Below are positions 37,422-45,916 of a stretch of 64,000 bases of DNA, piece after piece. Position numbers and translations under genes: made by a program. The notes beneath the pieces are model-generated. The model made no database searches. It saw only the letters and a program-made list of their open reading frames with translations, and was not told where the DNA came from. This DNA comes from Roseiarcus sp963820795 (GTDB lineage Bacteria; Pseudomonadota; Alphaproteobacteria; Rhizobiales; Beijerinckiaceae), in assembly GCA_963820795.1 (NCBI GenBank), contig CAWGBJ010000009.1:1-64000 (forward strand), in the 5' to 3' direction. Every line of letters starts with the position of its first letter. Position 1 is the stretch's first letter.

Positions 37422-39140
37422 CTAACCTCCGGTCGTCGCCGGAGCCGTGTACCGCCGCTCGATCGCCTCGCGCACCCGCTGCCGCGACGTTGCAGGATCG
37501 GCTTCGTCCTCCGCCTGCCGCACCTCGTCGGCGAGCTCCTCGTCCTTGATCGCCTCGGCCATCCAGCGCGAATAGTGCCGGCCCTTGAGGTGGTGCAGCC
37601 ACGTCTCGTCGTCGACGCCGTCCGCCATCTGCAGGAAGACCGTGAGGTTCTGGGCCCGCAGCTTGAGCGCGTTCTCCGGCCCGCGGAAATAGAAGCTCTT
37701 GTCCTCGCCGAGTTCGCCCTCGGCGTATTTGCGGGTGTGGCGTTCCGACTTCTCCGCCGGCGCGTAGGTCGTCATGAGGCCCGGCTTTTCGCCGCGGCCG
37801 CGGCGCCAGACGAGCGCCTGCCCGCGTTCGGGCGGCTCGGCGGGCAAAGCCGGCGCTTCGATGCGAAGCGCGCGGCAGAAGGCGCGGATCGTGTCCGCCG
37901 CCTTGCTGCCGACGGCAAAGACGTCGTCGGCGCGGGCGAGCGCATCGCGCGCCATCGTCTCGGGATCGACCGAGACGAAGACCGTCGCCGGCAGGGTCGG
38001 CGGCAGCGCGGTCACGGTCGGGTCGCGCTCGGCCGGAAGAACGTGGTGGGCTTCGTCCACCAGGATCCAGTGCGGCCTGCCGGTGCGCGACCGCAGGTCG
38101 GCGATCGCGGAAAGAAAACTGGCGAAGACCGCCGGCCGTTCGCTGGTCGACACGGCGAGCATGTTGACGACGACGCTGTGGTCGGGATGCTCCAGTTCTT
38201 TCAGGACGTCCGCCAGCCGCGGCGGCGCCTTCGCGCCGCCGGCGACGGTGGCGAAGCTGGCCTCGGTGAAATCCCCCTCGGGGTCGAAGACGCAAACCTG
38301 GAAAGCCTCGGCGACGAAGCGCTCGAGGAAAGCCGTCGCCAGGGTCGACTTGCCGCCGCCGGAAAGTCCGGCGATCAGCGAGCCGCCGCCGCGCGGGTGA
38401 ACGGCCACCGGCCGGCCGTCGAGCGTCCGTCCGACCTCGACAGCGCGACGTTCGAGGGTCGCGCGGAACGCATCCGCGTCGTGTTCCAGCAACAGGCCGA
38501 TGAGCTCGGAGACGCCGGCGCCGCGCGCGCCCTTGGTCACCAGGTCCGCCTCGTCCTTGACGGCGGGAAGAGCGTTGGCGACGGCGACGGCGTAGCCGCA
38601 AGCCTGCAGGAAGGCGTGATCGTTTTCCGCGTCGCCGACCGCCACGACGTTGTGGGCGGACAGGCCGAGATCGCCGAGCGCGGCTTTCAGCCCGCTCGCC
38701 TTGTTGACGCCGGCCGGCAGCACCATCACCGCGCCCTTGTTGAACACGATCTGCAACTCGAGCCCGAGGTCCCGGATCGCCTCGAGCACTGCCGTCTCGT
38801 TCGGCTCCCAGGTCGCGACGATCGAGCGGCCGATCGACAGCGGCTCAACCCCCTTCGCCTTCAGGGCTTCGACGAATCCTTTCGGCGGCTCGGGCGCGAG
38901 AGGCGTTTCTTTCTTCGTCCCAGGGTCGTAGAGCAGCGCCCCGTTCTCGGCCACGACCCGGTCGAACAGGTCGAGGCGCGAAAAGACACGCCGAAGGTCG
39001 GGCAATTCGCGCCCGGTGACGAGAATGAGCTTGCGGCCGGAGCGCTTGAAGTCCTCGAGCGCCTTAAGGGTCGGCGGATCCACTTCGCCATCGCGCGCCA
39101 GCGTGCCGTCGTAGTCCGTTGCGAGACAGATGATGTACAT
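37422..39140 (-). CDS. HAD phosphatase fused to a HerA-like P-loop ATPase
   Basis: This 572-residue protein has two parts. Residues 1 to about 220 are a Cof-type (IIB) HAD hydrolase: nucleophile DYDGT (Asp9, Asp11), motif II VTGR (Thr42) and motif IV VGDAENDHAFL. Residues of about 240 to 480 are a P-loop ATPase of the HerA/FtsK-like kind: GLSGGGKST with Lys264, VFDPEGDF, and Walker B ILVDEAHH with Asp362/Glu363. The C-terminal segment has a TWLHHLKGRHYSRWM region. The start at ATG 39140 is chosen because it opens the HAD domain directly. The pairing suggests a phosphatase controlled by, or controlling, an ATP-driven machine. The substrate is unknown. Confidence 0.8.
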   Translation of the reverse strand: MYIICLATDYDGTLARDGEVDPPTLKALEDFKRSGRKLILVTGRELPDLRRVFSRLDLFDRVVAENGALLYDPGTKKETPLAPEPPKGFVEALKAKGVEPLSIGRSIVATWEPNETAVLEAIRDLGLELQIVFNKGAVMVLPAGVNKASGLKAALGDLGLSAHNVVAVGDAENDHAFLQACGYAVAVANALPAVKDEADLVTKGARGAGVSELIGLLLEHDADAFRATLERRAVEVGRTLDGRPVAVHPRGGGSLIAGLSGGGKSTLATAFLERFVAEAFQVCVFDPEGDFTEASFATVAGGAKAPPRLADVLKELEHPDHSVVVNMLAVSTSERPAVFASFLSAIADLRSRTGRPHWILVDEAHHVLPAERDPTVTALPPTLPATVFVSVDPETMARDALARADDVFAVGSKAADTIRAFCRALRIEAPALPAEPPERGQALVWRRGRGEKPGLMTTYAPAEKSERHTRKYAEGELGEDKSFYFRGPENALKLRAQNLTVFLQMADGVDDETWLHHLKGRHYSRWMAEAIKDEELADEVRQAEDEADPATSRQRVREAIERRYTAPATTGG

Positions 39141-39217
39141 TGAATCTCCCCGGCGGCTCAACGCGACTGTGGCGGCCGCAGTTCCGGCGCCGGCGGCGCG
39201 GGAACGACAGGCGACAG

Positions 39218-39430
39218 CCAAGACTTTGCGCAAACCTCGGCTTTCTGTTTACCGCGGCGCCATTCTGGACCGTTTCGCCGCCACGGCGGAGGCGGCTCCA
39301 CCGCGTCGAGCGCATGTCGCCCAACGAGCGCGACCCCGCGAGATTTGCGCGCCGACTCGCCGACCTCGGCCTGACGCGGGTCCTGTTCAACCTGCCCGCG
39401 GGCGACGGGGCGGCGCCGAGCGTGTGCCCT
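39218..39430 (+). pseudogene. remnant of hydroxypyruvate isomerase (Hyi-like), N-terminal part only
   Basis: On the plus strand, opposite to and just upstream of the HAD gene, pieces of the Hyi N-terminus can be read in order: CANLGFLFTAAPF, then in another frame LDRFAATAEAA, then back to the first frame HRVERMSPNERDPARFARRLADLGLTRVLFNLPAGDGAA. After this the similarity stops, and about 200 residues of the TIM barrel are missing. Two internal shifts plus the truncation make it a decayed gene, not a simple sequencing error. The rest of the 39.14-39.58 kb gap shows no gene. Confidence 0.5.
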
Positions 39431-39580
39431 CGCGTTTCAGGGCGGACGCGGTTAGCGGGCAACCGCCGCCTGTCAAGGCCTTTGGACCTAAATGGGCCTA
39501 AATAGGGTTCGGAGTGTGACGGCCATCACAGCGCGGCCAGCCCCTGGGTGCTTAACTTAACGTCAACCAAGGAGGGGGTC

Positions 39581-40069
39581 GTGTCCTGGCGGGTGGTTTT
39601 CACCGGCGTGTCTCTAGCAGCGGCGGCGATTGTGGCGGAGGCGGCGGTTTCCAGCCCATCTCCGGAAGCAGCGGTACGCGCGGCCTACGCGGCTGATGCG
39701 GCGGCTTTGCGCGGCGACGCCGGGGTGATGGCGGATCCTTACGCCCGGGAAAGGTTCTTCTCGCGCTCGCTCCTGAAAGCGATTGAAACCGATGAGGCGG
39801 ATGCCGTGGCGGCCAATGCCGCCCCTGGGGCTCCGGCCGACCCGTTCAGCGATTCAGCGCCCCATCTCGTCGATCTCAGGATCACGCCGGTCTCGGAGAA
39901 CGGCGCGTCGGCGAAAGTGTGCTCCGAATTCGCCCGCGGCGACGGCGCGCGCGAACAATTGACCTATGCGCTCGTGTTCGAGCGCCACGAGTGGCGCATC
40001 GACAACATCAGCTATCGTTTCCTGGACGGAGAAAAGCGCACGCTGCGCGAAATGACCGCGGCGAAATGA
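39581..40069 (+). CDS. hypothetical exported protein
   Basis: I do not recognise this 162-residue protein. The GTG at 39581 is preferred because GGAGGGGG lies just upstream; a GTG at 39548 is also in frame. An N-terminal hydrophobic stretch (about residues 4 to 22, ending near AEAA) looks like a signal peptide. The mature part contains LVDLRITPVSENGASAKVCSEF and QLTYALVFERHEWRIDNISY, a strand-rich pattern like small NTF2-like or DUF3828-type periplasmic proteins. This similarity is weak. Confidence 0.55.
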   Translation: MSWRVVFTGVSLAAAAIVAEAAVSSPSPEAAVRAAYAADAAALRGDAGVMADPYARERFFSRSLLKAIETDEADAVAANAAPGAPADPFSDSAPHLVDLRITPVSENGASAKVCSEFARGDGAREQLTYALVFERHEWRIDNISYRFLDGEKRTLREMTAAK

Positions 40070-40315
40070 CGGGCGTTCCTTCGGGAGCAATGCGAAAGAG
40101 GAGGGGAATTCCAAATCAAGGATGCGTCATAGGGCGAGGTAGCCCTGGAAACGGGCTACGGATGCACCGCTTCGGCGGCGGACCTTTTCGGGCCGTCCTT
40201 GGTTTTGAACTCCCCTTCCGGTTGCCAGCCTCGTTGCGCGCTTGCTTTCGCCGCTGTTCTAGCGGCCGACGCCGAACCGCAGTAATGTCCGTGGCCTTTG
40301 GGCGAGGGACCAACC

Positions 40316-41047
40316 ATGCGGCGCTTGCCGACTTGCCTGGCGGTTTGCGTTTTCGCTTTCGCCGTTGCGCCGGCACAGGCGGCGGACGAGCGGACGCTTG
40401 CGGTCGACGCCGCAGTCGTTTTGGCCGCGGATGTCTCGCGCAGCATCGACGACGGCGAATTCGATCTCGAGCGCACGGGCTACGCCGAGGCCATCGCCAG
40501 CCAGAAGCTCTTGGACGCCGTCTCCACCGGCCCGCACGGCGCGATTGCCCTGGCTTATGTCGAGTGGGCCAGCGAAAGCGAACAGAAGCTGGTGGTCGAT
40601 TGGACGGTTATCCGCAACGTCGCCGACGCCCGCTCTTTCGCCGCCGCCCTCACCGCTGCGCCGCGCTCTTTCGTCGGACGCACGGCGATCGGTTCGGCGA
40701 TCGACTTCGCCGCGGCGCTCTTCGGTGAGACCCGGTTCGCCGCCGACCGCCGGATCATCGACGTCTCCGGCGACGGAACCAGCAATCAGGGGCTCGCCGT
40801 CACCGCGGCGCGCGACGCGGCGGTCGAGGCAGGGACGGTTATCAACGGCCTCGCCATTCACAACCGCCGAGCCGAGGCGATCGGCGGTTATCTGGCCCTG
40901 CACACCAATCCGCCCGGCGGCCTTGCACAATATTATCGCGACAACGTTATCGGCGGCAGCGGCGCGTTCGTCGTCCCGATCGACGACTTCCACGCCTTCG
41001 GCGACGCCATGTTGCGCAAGCTCGTGAGCGAGATCGCGGACGAATGA
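40316..41047 (+). CDS. DUF1194 (von Willebrand factor A-like) exported protein
   Basis: This is a 243-residue periplasmic protein. The signal peptide ends at AQA (residue 22) and the ATG at 40316 follows GCGAGGGA. The mature domain is a VWA-like fold with a MIDAS metal site: DVSRS (Asp39, Ser41, Ser43), the Thr in FVGRTAIGSAI and DVSGDGTSN. DUF1194 is common in alphaproteobacteria and its role is unknown. The gene ends 16 bases from the end of a convergent trypsin-like/PDZ gene. Confidence 0.85.
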   Translation: MRRLPTCLAVCVFAFAVAPAQAADERTLAVDAAVVLAADVSRSIDDGEFDLERTGYAEAIASQKLLDAVSTGPHGAIALAYVEWASESEQKLVVDWTVIRNVADARSFAAALTAAPRSFVGRTAIGSAIDFAAALFGETRFAADRRIIDVSGDGTSNQGLAVTAARDAAVEAGTVINGLAIHNRRAEAIGGYLALHTNPPGGLAQYYRDNVIGGSGAFVVPIDDFHAFGDAMLRKLVSEIADE

Positions 41048-41063
41048 ACGGCCGCCGCAACGT

Positions 41064-42041
41064 CTATTGCAGCCGCGGCCGCTTCAGAAACCCGGCCCGG
41101 TCGGCCGAATGGATCGTGAGGCCGAGCGCGCGTCCGTCGCGGATGATCTCGACCGGGACCTCGACGCCGGCTTGCCCGCAGCTCCAGACCTTGCGGTAGA
41201 AGTCGCCGAGGTCGGCGATCTCGGCGCCGCGGACGCTCGCCAGAATGTCCCCCCGGCGAAGCCCTGCGGCCGCCGCTGGGCCGCGCTCCGCCAGCGCCGC
41301 CACGACGACCTCGCCGCCGCTCTCCGCGGAATAGATGCCGAGCCACGGCCGCGCCGGCTTGTTGACCCGGCCATAGGCCAGAAGATCCTCGAGGATCGGC
41401 GGCAGAAGGTCGATCGGCACGATCATGTTGGTGTCGCGCGGTCCGCCCTGCGCCGGCGGCTGTTCGACATGGAGCGAACCGATGCCGATCAGCTTGCCTG
41501 CGTCGTCGATCGCGCCCGCGCCGCCCCAGTAGGGATGCGCAGGCGCGGTGAAGATCGCCTCCTCGAGGAAATATTCCCAGTAGCCGGCGAATTCCTGTTT
41601 GCCGACAATCGAGGCGTGGACGGTCTTCGTGTCGCCGCCGGCGGCGACGGCCACTCGATCGCCGAGCCTCGTCTCGCCCGACCGGCCGAGCTGGAGCGCC
41701 GGGCAATCGAGGTCACCGAGCGCCTGCACCAGGCCGAACCCAGTCTCCTGGTCGATGGCGAGGGCGTGCCCGGGCGCCACGCGGCCGTCGGCGCGCGCGA
41801 TCCAGACGTCTTCCGCCTCTGTGATCAGGTAGCCGATCGTCAGCACGAGGCCGGAGTCCCGGATGACCACCCCGCTGCCGCTCCGGCGCTCGCCCAGCGT
41901 CTGGGCGGTGTAGGCGTCTTCCGGAACCGACGACTGAATGGTCACGATCGATTTCAGGACGTGATCGAGGTCGAAGCCGGGCCTGTCGACGAGTTTGGGC
42001 GGACCCGGGCGCGGCGCCTCTCTTCGCGGCTTGTCGGTCAT
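41064..42041 (-). CDS. trypsin-fold/PDZ protein lacking the catalytic triad (pseudoprotease)
   Basis: The protein has the HtrA/DegP layout: a double beta-barrel (about 25 to 215) followed by one PDZ domain (about 225 to 320, PWLGIYS, AAGLRRGDILASV). All three catalytic positions are changed. The TNNHVV His position reads TIGYLI (Tyr71), the Asp position in DxxSDIAL reads DQETGFGLV, and the GNSGGP loop reads YWGGAG. It has no signal peptide when started at ATG 42041; an ATG four codons upstream is also possible. It probably binds peptides or C-termini instead of cutting them. Confidence 0.75.
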   Translation of the reverse strand: MTDKPRREAPRPGPPKLVDRPGFDLDHVLKSIVTIQSSVPEDAYTAQTLGERRSGSGVVIRDSGLVLTIGYLITEAEDVWIARADGRVAPGHALAIDQETGFGLVQALGDLDCPALQLGRSGETRLGDRVAVAAGGDTKTVHASIVGKQEFAGYWEYFLEEAIFTAPAHPYWGGAGAIDDAGKLIGIGSLHVEQPPAQGGPRDTNMIVPIDLLPPILEDLLAYGRVNKPARPWLGIYSAESGGEVVVAALAERGPAAAAGLRRGDILASVRGAEIADLGDFYRKVWSCGQAGVEVPVEIIRDGRALGLTIHSADRAGFLKRPRLQ

Positions 42042-42196
42042 GGCTCTTTCCATCCGATCGAAGGCGCAGCAATGTTACTTCGGCGGCGCACGAGCCGCAA
42101 TTCACGCTTCCGCCTATTGCTGCCGATGTCGCCCGACGCGTTCAAAAGCCCGCGATCGCAGACGCTCTTTCAATCCGGTTCGGGGCCGCCATTCTG

Positions 42197-43795
42197 CTAG
42201 AACGGATGGTACTGGAACATCCAGGTCTCGGTCAGGGTCTCGCTGCCGGACTTGAGGAAGCCGCGCAATTCGACCGGATCCGTGCCCTCGACGATGAGAT
42301 CGAACTGGGCGCGCCAGTGACCCGCGACGCTGTCGGGGACCGCCTCGATCAGCTGGTAGGGACCGAAGGTTCCGCGCGAGGTCGAGACCACGAGATCCGG
42401 TTTCACTCCATAGGGGAGCTTGGCCAGCGGCGCGCCCAGGAATTCCACCATGAACTTCCGCACCCCCTTCGGCCGCGGCTGGCCGGGCTGGCCGCCGCGG
42501 CCGAGCCTGGTCGCGACGGTGATCGCCAGATCGGTCGGAAAGGGGGCATTGGCAAGCCAGTAAAGGCGGTAGTTGAGATTGAGCTCGGCGCCCGCCGGGA
42601 CCGGCTCGGCCGGCACCCACATGGCCACGACATTGTCGTGGATCTCGTCGTCGGTCGGGATCTCGCAAAGCTGGATCGATCCCTTGCCCCACCCTTGCCC
42701 CGTCGGGCCTGGCACCGGCTCGACCCAAAGACTTGGGCGCCGATCATAATACACGCCGTCCAGGTAATGGTCGAACACCCGGTCGCGCTGCATGAGGCCG
42801 AAGCCCCGCGGATCGTGGTCGGAAAATGCCGACACGATGATCCGGGGCGGATTGTTGAGCGGGCGCCACAGCCGCTCGCCAGCGCCTGTCCACATCGCGA
42901 GCCCGTCGGAATCGTGCACTTCCGGACGCCAGTCGATCGCCTCCGGCTTTTTCGTCTCGGAATACCAGTACATCGTGGTCAGCGGCGCAATGCCGAAGCG
43001 CGACACCTGGGCGCGCACGAAGAGCGAAGCTTCGATGTCCATGGTCACGCCGCGCCCGCGCATCATCAGGAAGCGGTAGGCGCCGACGATCGAGGGCCCC
43101 TCCAGGAGGGCGTAGAGGGTCATCGTGTCGTCGTCGGGCGCGGAGACGATATAGAACTGGGTGAAGTCCGGGAACTCCTCCGGGTGGTCGGCGACCGCGA
43201 CGTCGAGCGCGATGCCGCGGGCCGACAGGCCATATTGCCTCAATTCGCCGATGGCGCGGAAATACGAGGCCCCGAGAAAAGCCACCCAATCGTTCTTGCG
43301 CCAGTCGAGGTCGCCGTTGCGCGGTTCCTGAACACGCAGTCCGGCAAAGCCCGCTCCAGCCGGCAATTGCCGAGCCGGCGAATTGGCTGGCATGTCGAAG
43401 TAGGCCTGTTCGTAGATAATCTTGCGCGACTGGTCGCCCTCGACCACGTGCATGCCGACGGCCTTCTCGAAGAAGAGCCCGAGATGGAAAAAGGTGACCG
43501 GAAAGGGCCCCGGGCCGTTGGCGAACAAGGCATAGGAGTCACGGTAGCGGATCTTTCCCCACTGCTCGTAATTGATCTGCTGCAGCACGTCGGGCGCCGG
43601 ACGAGGCGGCGGCTGATAGGGCTGATGCGCCCTGTCGCGCGCCTGCGCCTTGAAGAGGTCATAGGAAAAAGGGACCGGCGGCTCGAATTGCAGGCCGTCG
43701 GGCTCGGCTCCGAGGACTGCGCCGATGGGGCTCATCGCCGCGGCCGAAGCAGCAACGCCGATCAGAACCGAGCGACGGTCCACGCTATCCGACAT
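42197..43795 (-). CDS. opgG: periplasmic glucan biosynthesis protein (OpgG/OpgD family)
   Basis: This protein of about 532 residues shapes osmoregulated periplasmic glucans. The ATG at 43795 with GAAGGGGAA upstream gives a short N-region DRRSVLIGVAASAAA, a twin-arginine-like signal as in OpgD. Family landmarks are FSYDLFKAQARDRA, INYEQWGKIRYRDSYALF, VAFLGASYFRAIG, RFGIAPLTTMYWYSE and DHYLDGVYYDRRPSLWVEP. No opgH glycosyltransferase is next to it, unlike the enterobacterial opgGH operon. Confidence 0.9.
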   Translation of the reverse strand: MSDSVDRRSVLIGVAASAAAMSPIGAVLGAEPDGLQFEPPVPFSYDLFKAQARDRAHQPYQPPPRPAPDVLQQINYEQWGKIRYRDSYALFANGPGPFPVTFFHLGLFFEKAVGMHVVEGDQSRKIIYEQAYFDMPANSPARQLPAGAGFAGLRVQEPRNGDLDWRKNDWVAFLGASYFRAIGELRQYGLSARGIALDVAVADHPEEFPDFTQFYIVSAPDDDTMTLYALLEGPSIVGAYRFLMMRGRGVTMDIEASLFVRAQVSRFGIAPLTTMYWYSETKKPEAIDWRPEVHDSDGLAMWTGAGERLWRPLNNPPRIIVSAFSDHDPRGFGLMQRDRVFDHYLDGVYYDRRPSLWVEPVPGPTGQGWGKGSIQLCEIPTDDEIHDNVVAMWVPAEPVPAGAELNLNYRLYWLANAPFPTDLAITVATRLGRGGQPGQPRPKGVRKFMVEFLGAPLAKLPYGVKPDLVVSTSRGTFGPYQLIEAVPDSVAGHWRAQFDLIVEGTDPVELRGFLKSGSETLTETWMFQYHPF

Positions 43796-43874
43796 GTGTT
43801 CCCCTTCGAACCCTATGAGACCATAGCCCGATTCTGCCAGCTTGGAGAACCGCGCCGGGTCGCATCGAGGCGCG

Positions 43875-44570
43875 TCATACACGAACAAAAGTGAGGTAAA
43901 CCGAACCCCGCCGTTCCCGGCGCGCCTTGGCTTCATAGCGCGTCGAACGCCAGTCCGGCCAGGGGACGCGCCAGTCGTCGGCGCGCTCGGCCGCCCAACG
44001 GAATTGCGTCGATGCGAGAAACCGGCGAAGCGTCCAGCCCGCATAGTCGTCGATGTCGGTGGCGAAGCGCACGTCTCCGCCAGGCGTCAGCGCTCGCGCC
44101 AGCGTCTTGATCATCGGGTCGGAGATGACCCGACGCTTGTTGTGACGCCGTTTCGGCCAGGGGTCCGGATAGAGAAGAAAAACCCGGCTGAAATAGGCAT
44201 CCGGCGCGGCTTCGAGCAGGGGGACCGCGTCCCCCCGCCGCAGCCGGACGTTCGCGAGTTTCTCGCGCTCGACCGCGGCGAGCGCCGACGCCATGCCGTT
44301 GAGGAAGGGCTCGCAACCGATGAACCCGACGTCCGGACGCGCCTTCGCCTGTCCGATCAGATGTTCGCCGGCGCCGAAGCCGATCTCGAGCCAGATCTCG
44401 CGTGTTTCGAAAAGGAAGGGGCGGGCGCCGGCGAGCGCCTCCGGGGCGATCTCGACGCCCGGCAGAACCTCGGCGATGAGGCGTTCCTGTCCGGGGCGCA
44501 CCCGCTTGCCGCGGCTACGCCCGTAAAGCCTGCGGCGCGCTGTTTCGGGAGGGCTTTCGCCGCCCGCCAT
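43875..44570 (-). CDS. trmB: tRNA (guanine-N7-)-methyltransferase
   Basis: TrmB methylates G46 in the tRNA variable loop. The 231-residue protein has the SAM loop EIWLEIGFGAGEHL (about 58 to 71), FIGCEPFLNGMAS, the characteristic LLYPDPWPKRRHNKRR and the C-terminal TRYEAKARRER. It follows metK by 25 bases, the usual order in Hyphomicrobiales. Confidence 0.93.
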   Translation of the reverse strand: MAGGESPPETARRRLYGRSRGKRVRPGQERLIAEVLPGVEIAPEALAGARPFLFETREIWLEIGFGAGEHLIGQAKARPDVGFIGCEPFLNGMASALAAVEREKLANVRLRRGDAVPLLEAAPDAYFSRVFLLYPDPWPKRRHNKRRVISDPMIKTLARALTPGGDVRFATDIDDYAGWTLRRFLASTQFRWAAERADDWRVPWPDWRSTRYEAKARRERRGSVYLTFVRV

Positions 44571-44595
44571 CCTCCTCGGCTCCGGCGCTTCCGGC

Positions 44596-45783
44596 TCAGG
44601 CGAGACGGCGCAAGTCGTCGGCCAGGTCGGTCTTTTCCCAGGAGAACCCGCCGTCGGGTTCCGGCGTCCGGCCGAAGTGGCCGTAAGCGGAGGTCCTGGC
44701 GAATATCGGCCGATTGAGCCGCAAGTGCTCGCGAATGCCGCGCGGCGTGAGATTCATGATCTCCATCAACGCCTTCTCGAGTTTCGCCTCGTCGATCTGC
44801 CCCGAGCCGTGCAAGTCCGCGTAGATCGACAGCGGGCGAGCGACGCCGATGGCGTAGGAGAGTTGCAGCGTGCAGCGGTCCGCAAGGTTGGCGGCCACGA
44901 CATTCTTGGCGAGATAGCGCGCGGCATAGGCCGCCGAACGGTCGACCTTGGTCGGGTCCTTGCCGGAGAACGCGCCGCCGCCGTGCGGCGCCGCGCCGCC
45001 GTAGGTGTCGACGATGATCTTGCGTCCCGTAAGGCCGCAATCGCCGTCCGGGCCGCCGATGAAAAACTTGCCGGTCGGGTTGATGTGCCAGACGGTCCTC
45101 GGCGTGATCCAGCTTCCCGGCAACGCCGCGATGACATAGGGCCGAATCAGCGCGGCGACCTCCTCGGAGCTCAGATCCTCGACGAGATGCTGGTGCGAGA
45201 CGACGATCTGCGTCGCTTCGACCGGCTTGCCGTTCTGATAGCGCACCGTCACCTGGCTCTTGGCGTCGGGGCCAAGCGTTTTCTCGGCTCCGGAATGACG
45301 CGCGTTCGATATCTCCCGCAGAAGCTTGTGGGCGTAGTAGAGCGGCGCCGGCATCAGTTCGGGCGTCTCACGGCAGGCGTAGCCGAACATGATGCCCTGA
45401 TCGCCTGCGCCCTCGTCCTTGTTGCCGGCCGCATCCACGCCCTGAGCGATATCGGCGGACTGCGCATGCAGCAGCACCTCGATCCTGGCGTCGCGCCAGT
45501 GGAAGCCGGCCTGCTCGTAGCCAATGTCCTTGATCGCGCGGCGCGCCGTCGCCTCGATGTCGTCGCTCGACAGCTTCGGACCGCGCACTTCCCCGGCGAT
45601 GATCACCCGGTTCGTCGTCGCCAGCGTCTCGCAAGCGACGCGGATCTGATACGGATCTAGGCCTGCCTGCTTACCCTCGCGAAAATAGAGATCGACGATT
45701 TCATCGGAAATGCGATCGCAAACCTTGTCCGGGTGCCCCTCGGACACCGATTCGCTGGTGAACTCGTAGTTCAGACGAGCCAT
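44596..45783 (-). CDS. metK: S-adenosylmethionine synthetase
   Basis: MetK makes SAM from methionine and ATP, supplying the adjacent methyltransferase TrmB among others. The 395-residue protein carries FTSESVSEGHPDKVCDRISD at the N-terminus, the signatures GAGDQGIMFGYA and GGGAFSGKDPTKVDRSAAY, and ends in a normal C-terminal domain. The gap of about 124 bases to the upstream XRE gene contains a palindrome at 45901-45916, a possible operator or promoter element. Confidence 0.97.
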   Translation of the reverse strand: MARLNYEFTSESVSEGHPDKVCDRISDEIVDLYFREGKQAGLDPYQIRVACETLATTNRVIIAGEVRGPKLSSDDIEATARRAIKDIGYEQAGFHWRDARIEVLLHAQSADIAQGVDAAGNKDEGAGDQGIMFGYACRETPELMPAPLYYAHKLLREISNARHSGAEKTLGPDAKSQVTVRYQNGKPVEATQIVVSHQHLVEDLSSEEVAALIRPYVIAALPGSWITPRTVWHINPTGKFFIGGPDGDCGLTGRKIIVDTYGGAAPHGGGAFSGKDPTKVDRSAAYAARYLAKNVVAANLADRCTLQLSYAIGVARPLSIYADLHGSGQIDEAKLEKALMEIMNLTPRGIREHLRLNRPIFARTSAYGHFGRTPEPDGGFSWEKTDLADDLRRLA

Positions 45784-45900
45784 ATCTCACGCCCTCCCGC
45801 AGGCAAACAGCGATGATCCCTCTCGGACTCGACCCGGTCGTCGAGTCGCGCGGCTTTTGACAGCGAGCGTTCGATAGGTCAAGCCAGATTTGCCGAAAAC

Positions 45901-45916
45901 GTTCGTTTTAACGAAC
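45901..45916. promoter_or_regulatory. palindrome upstream of metK
   Basis: GTTCGTTTTAACGAAC is a dyad with perfect 7-base arms and a 2-base centre. It covers the stop codon of the XRE-family regulator and lies about 118 bases upstream of metK. Because the neighbouring gene encodes a DNA-binding protein, an operator is plausible, but this is inferred from position and symmetry only. Confidence 0.4.

Noticed and set aside
36691..38601. A 636-codon minus-strand frame overlapping the lipocalin-like and HAD-ATPase genes
   Set aside because: It is out of frame with the conserved HAD-ATPase and its translation is Arg-rich without domain signatures.
39581..40069. Assignment of this exported protein to a named family
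   Set aside because: The strand pattern resembles small NTF2-like or DUF3828 proteins, but no diagnostic motif is visible, so it is left as hypothetical.
42206..43894. A 562-codon plus-strand open frame opposite opgG
   Set aside because: It is the mirror of the conserved opgG/D gene, with low-complexity Arg/Ala-rich translation and no motifs.
45784..45907. A SAM-binding riboswitch upstream of metK
   Set aside because: I looked for SAM-II, SAM/SAH and SAM-I type cores and saw none by eye. Only the dyad at 45901-45916 stands out. A covariance search would settle it.
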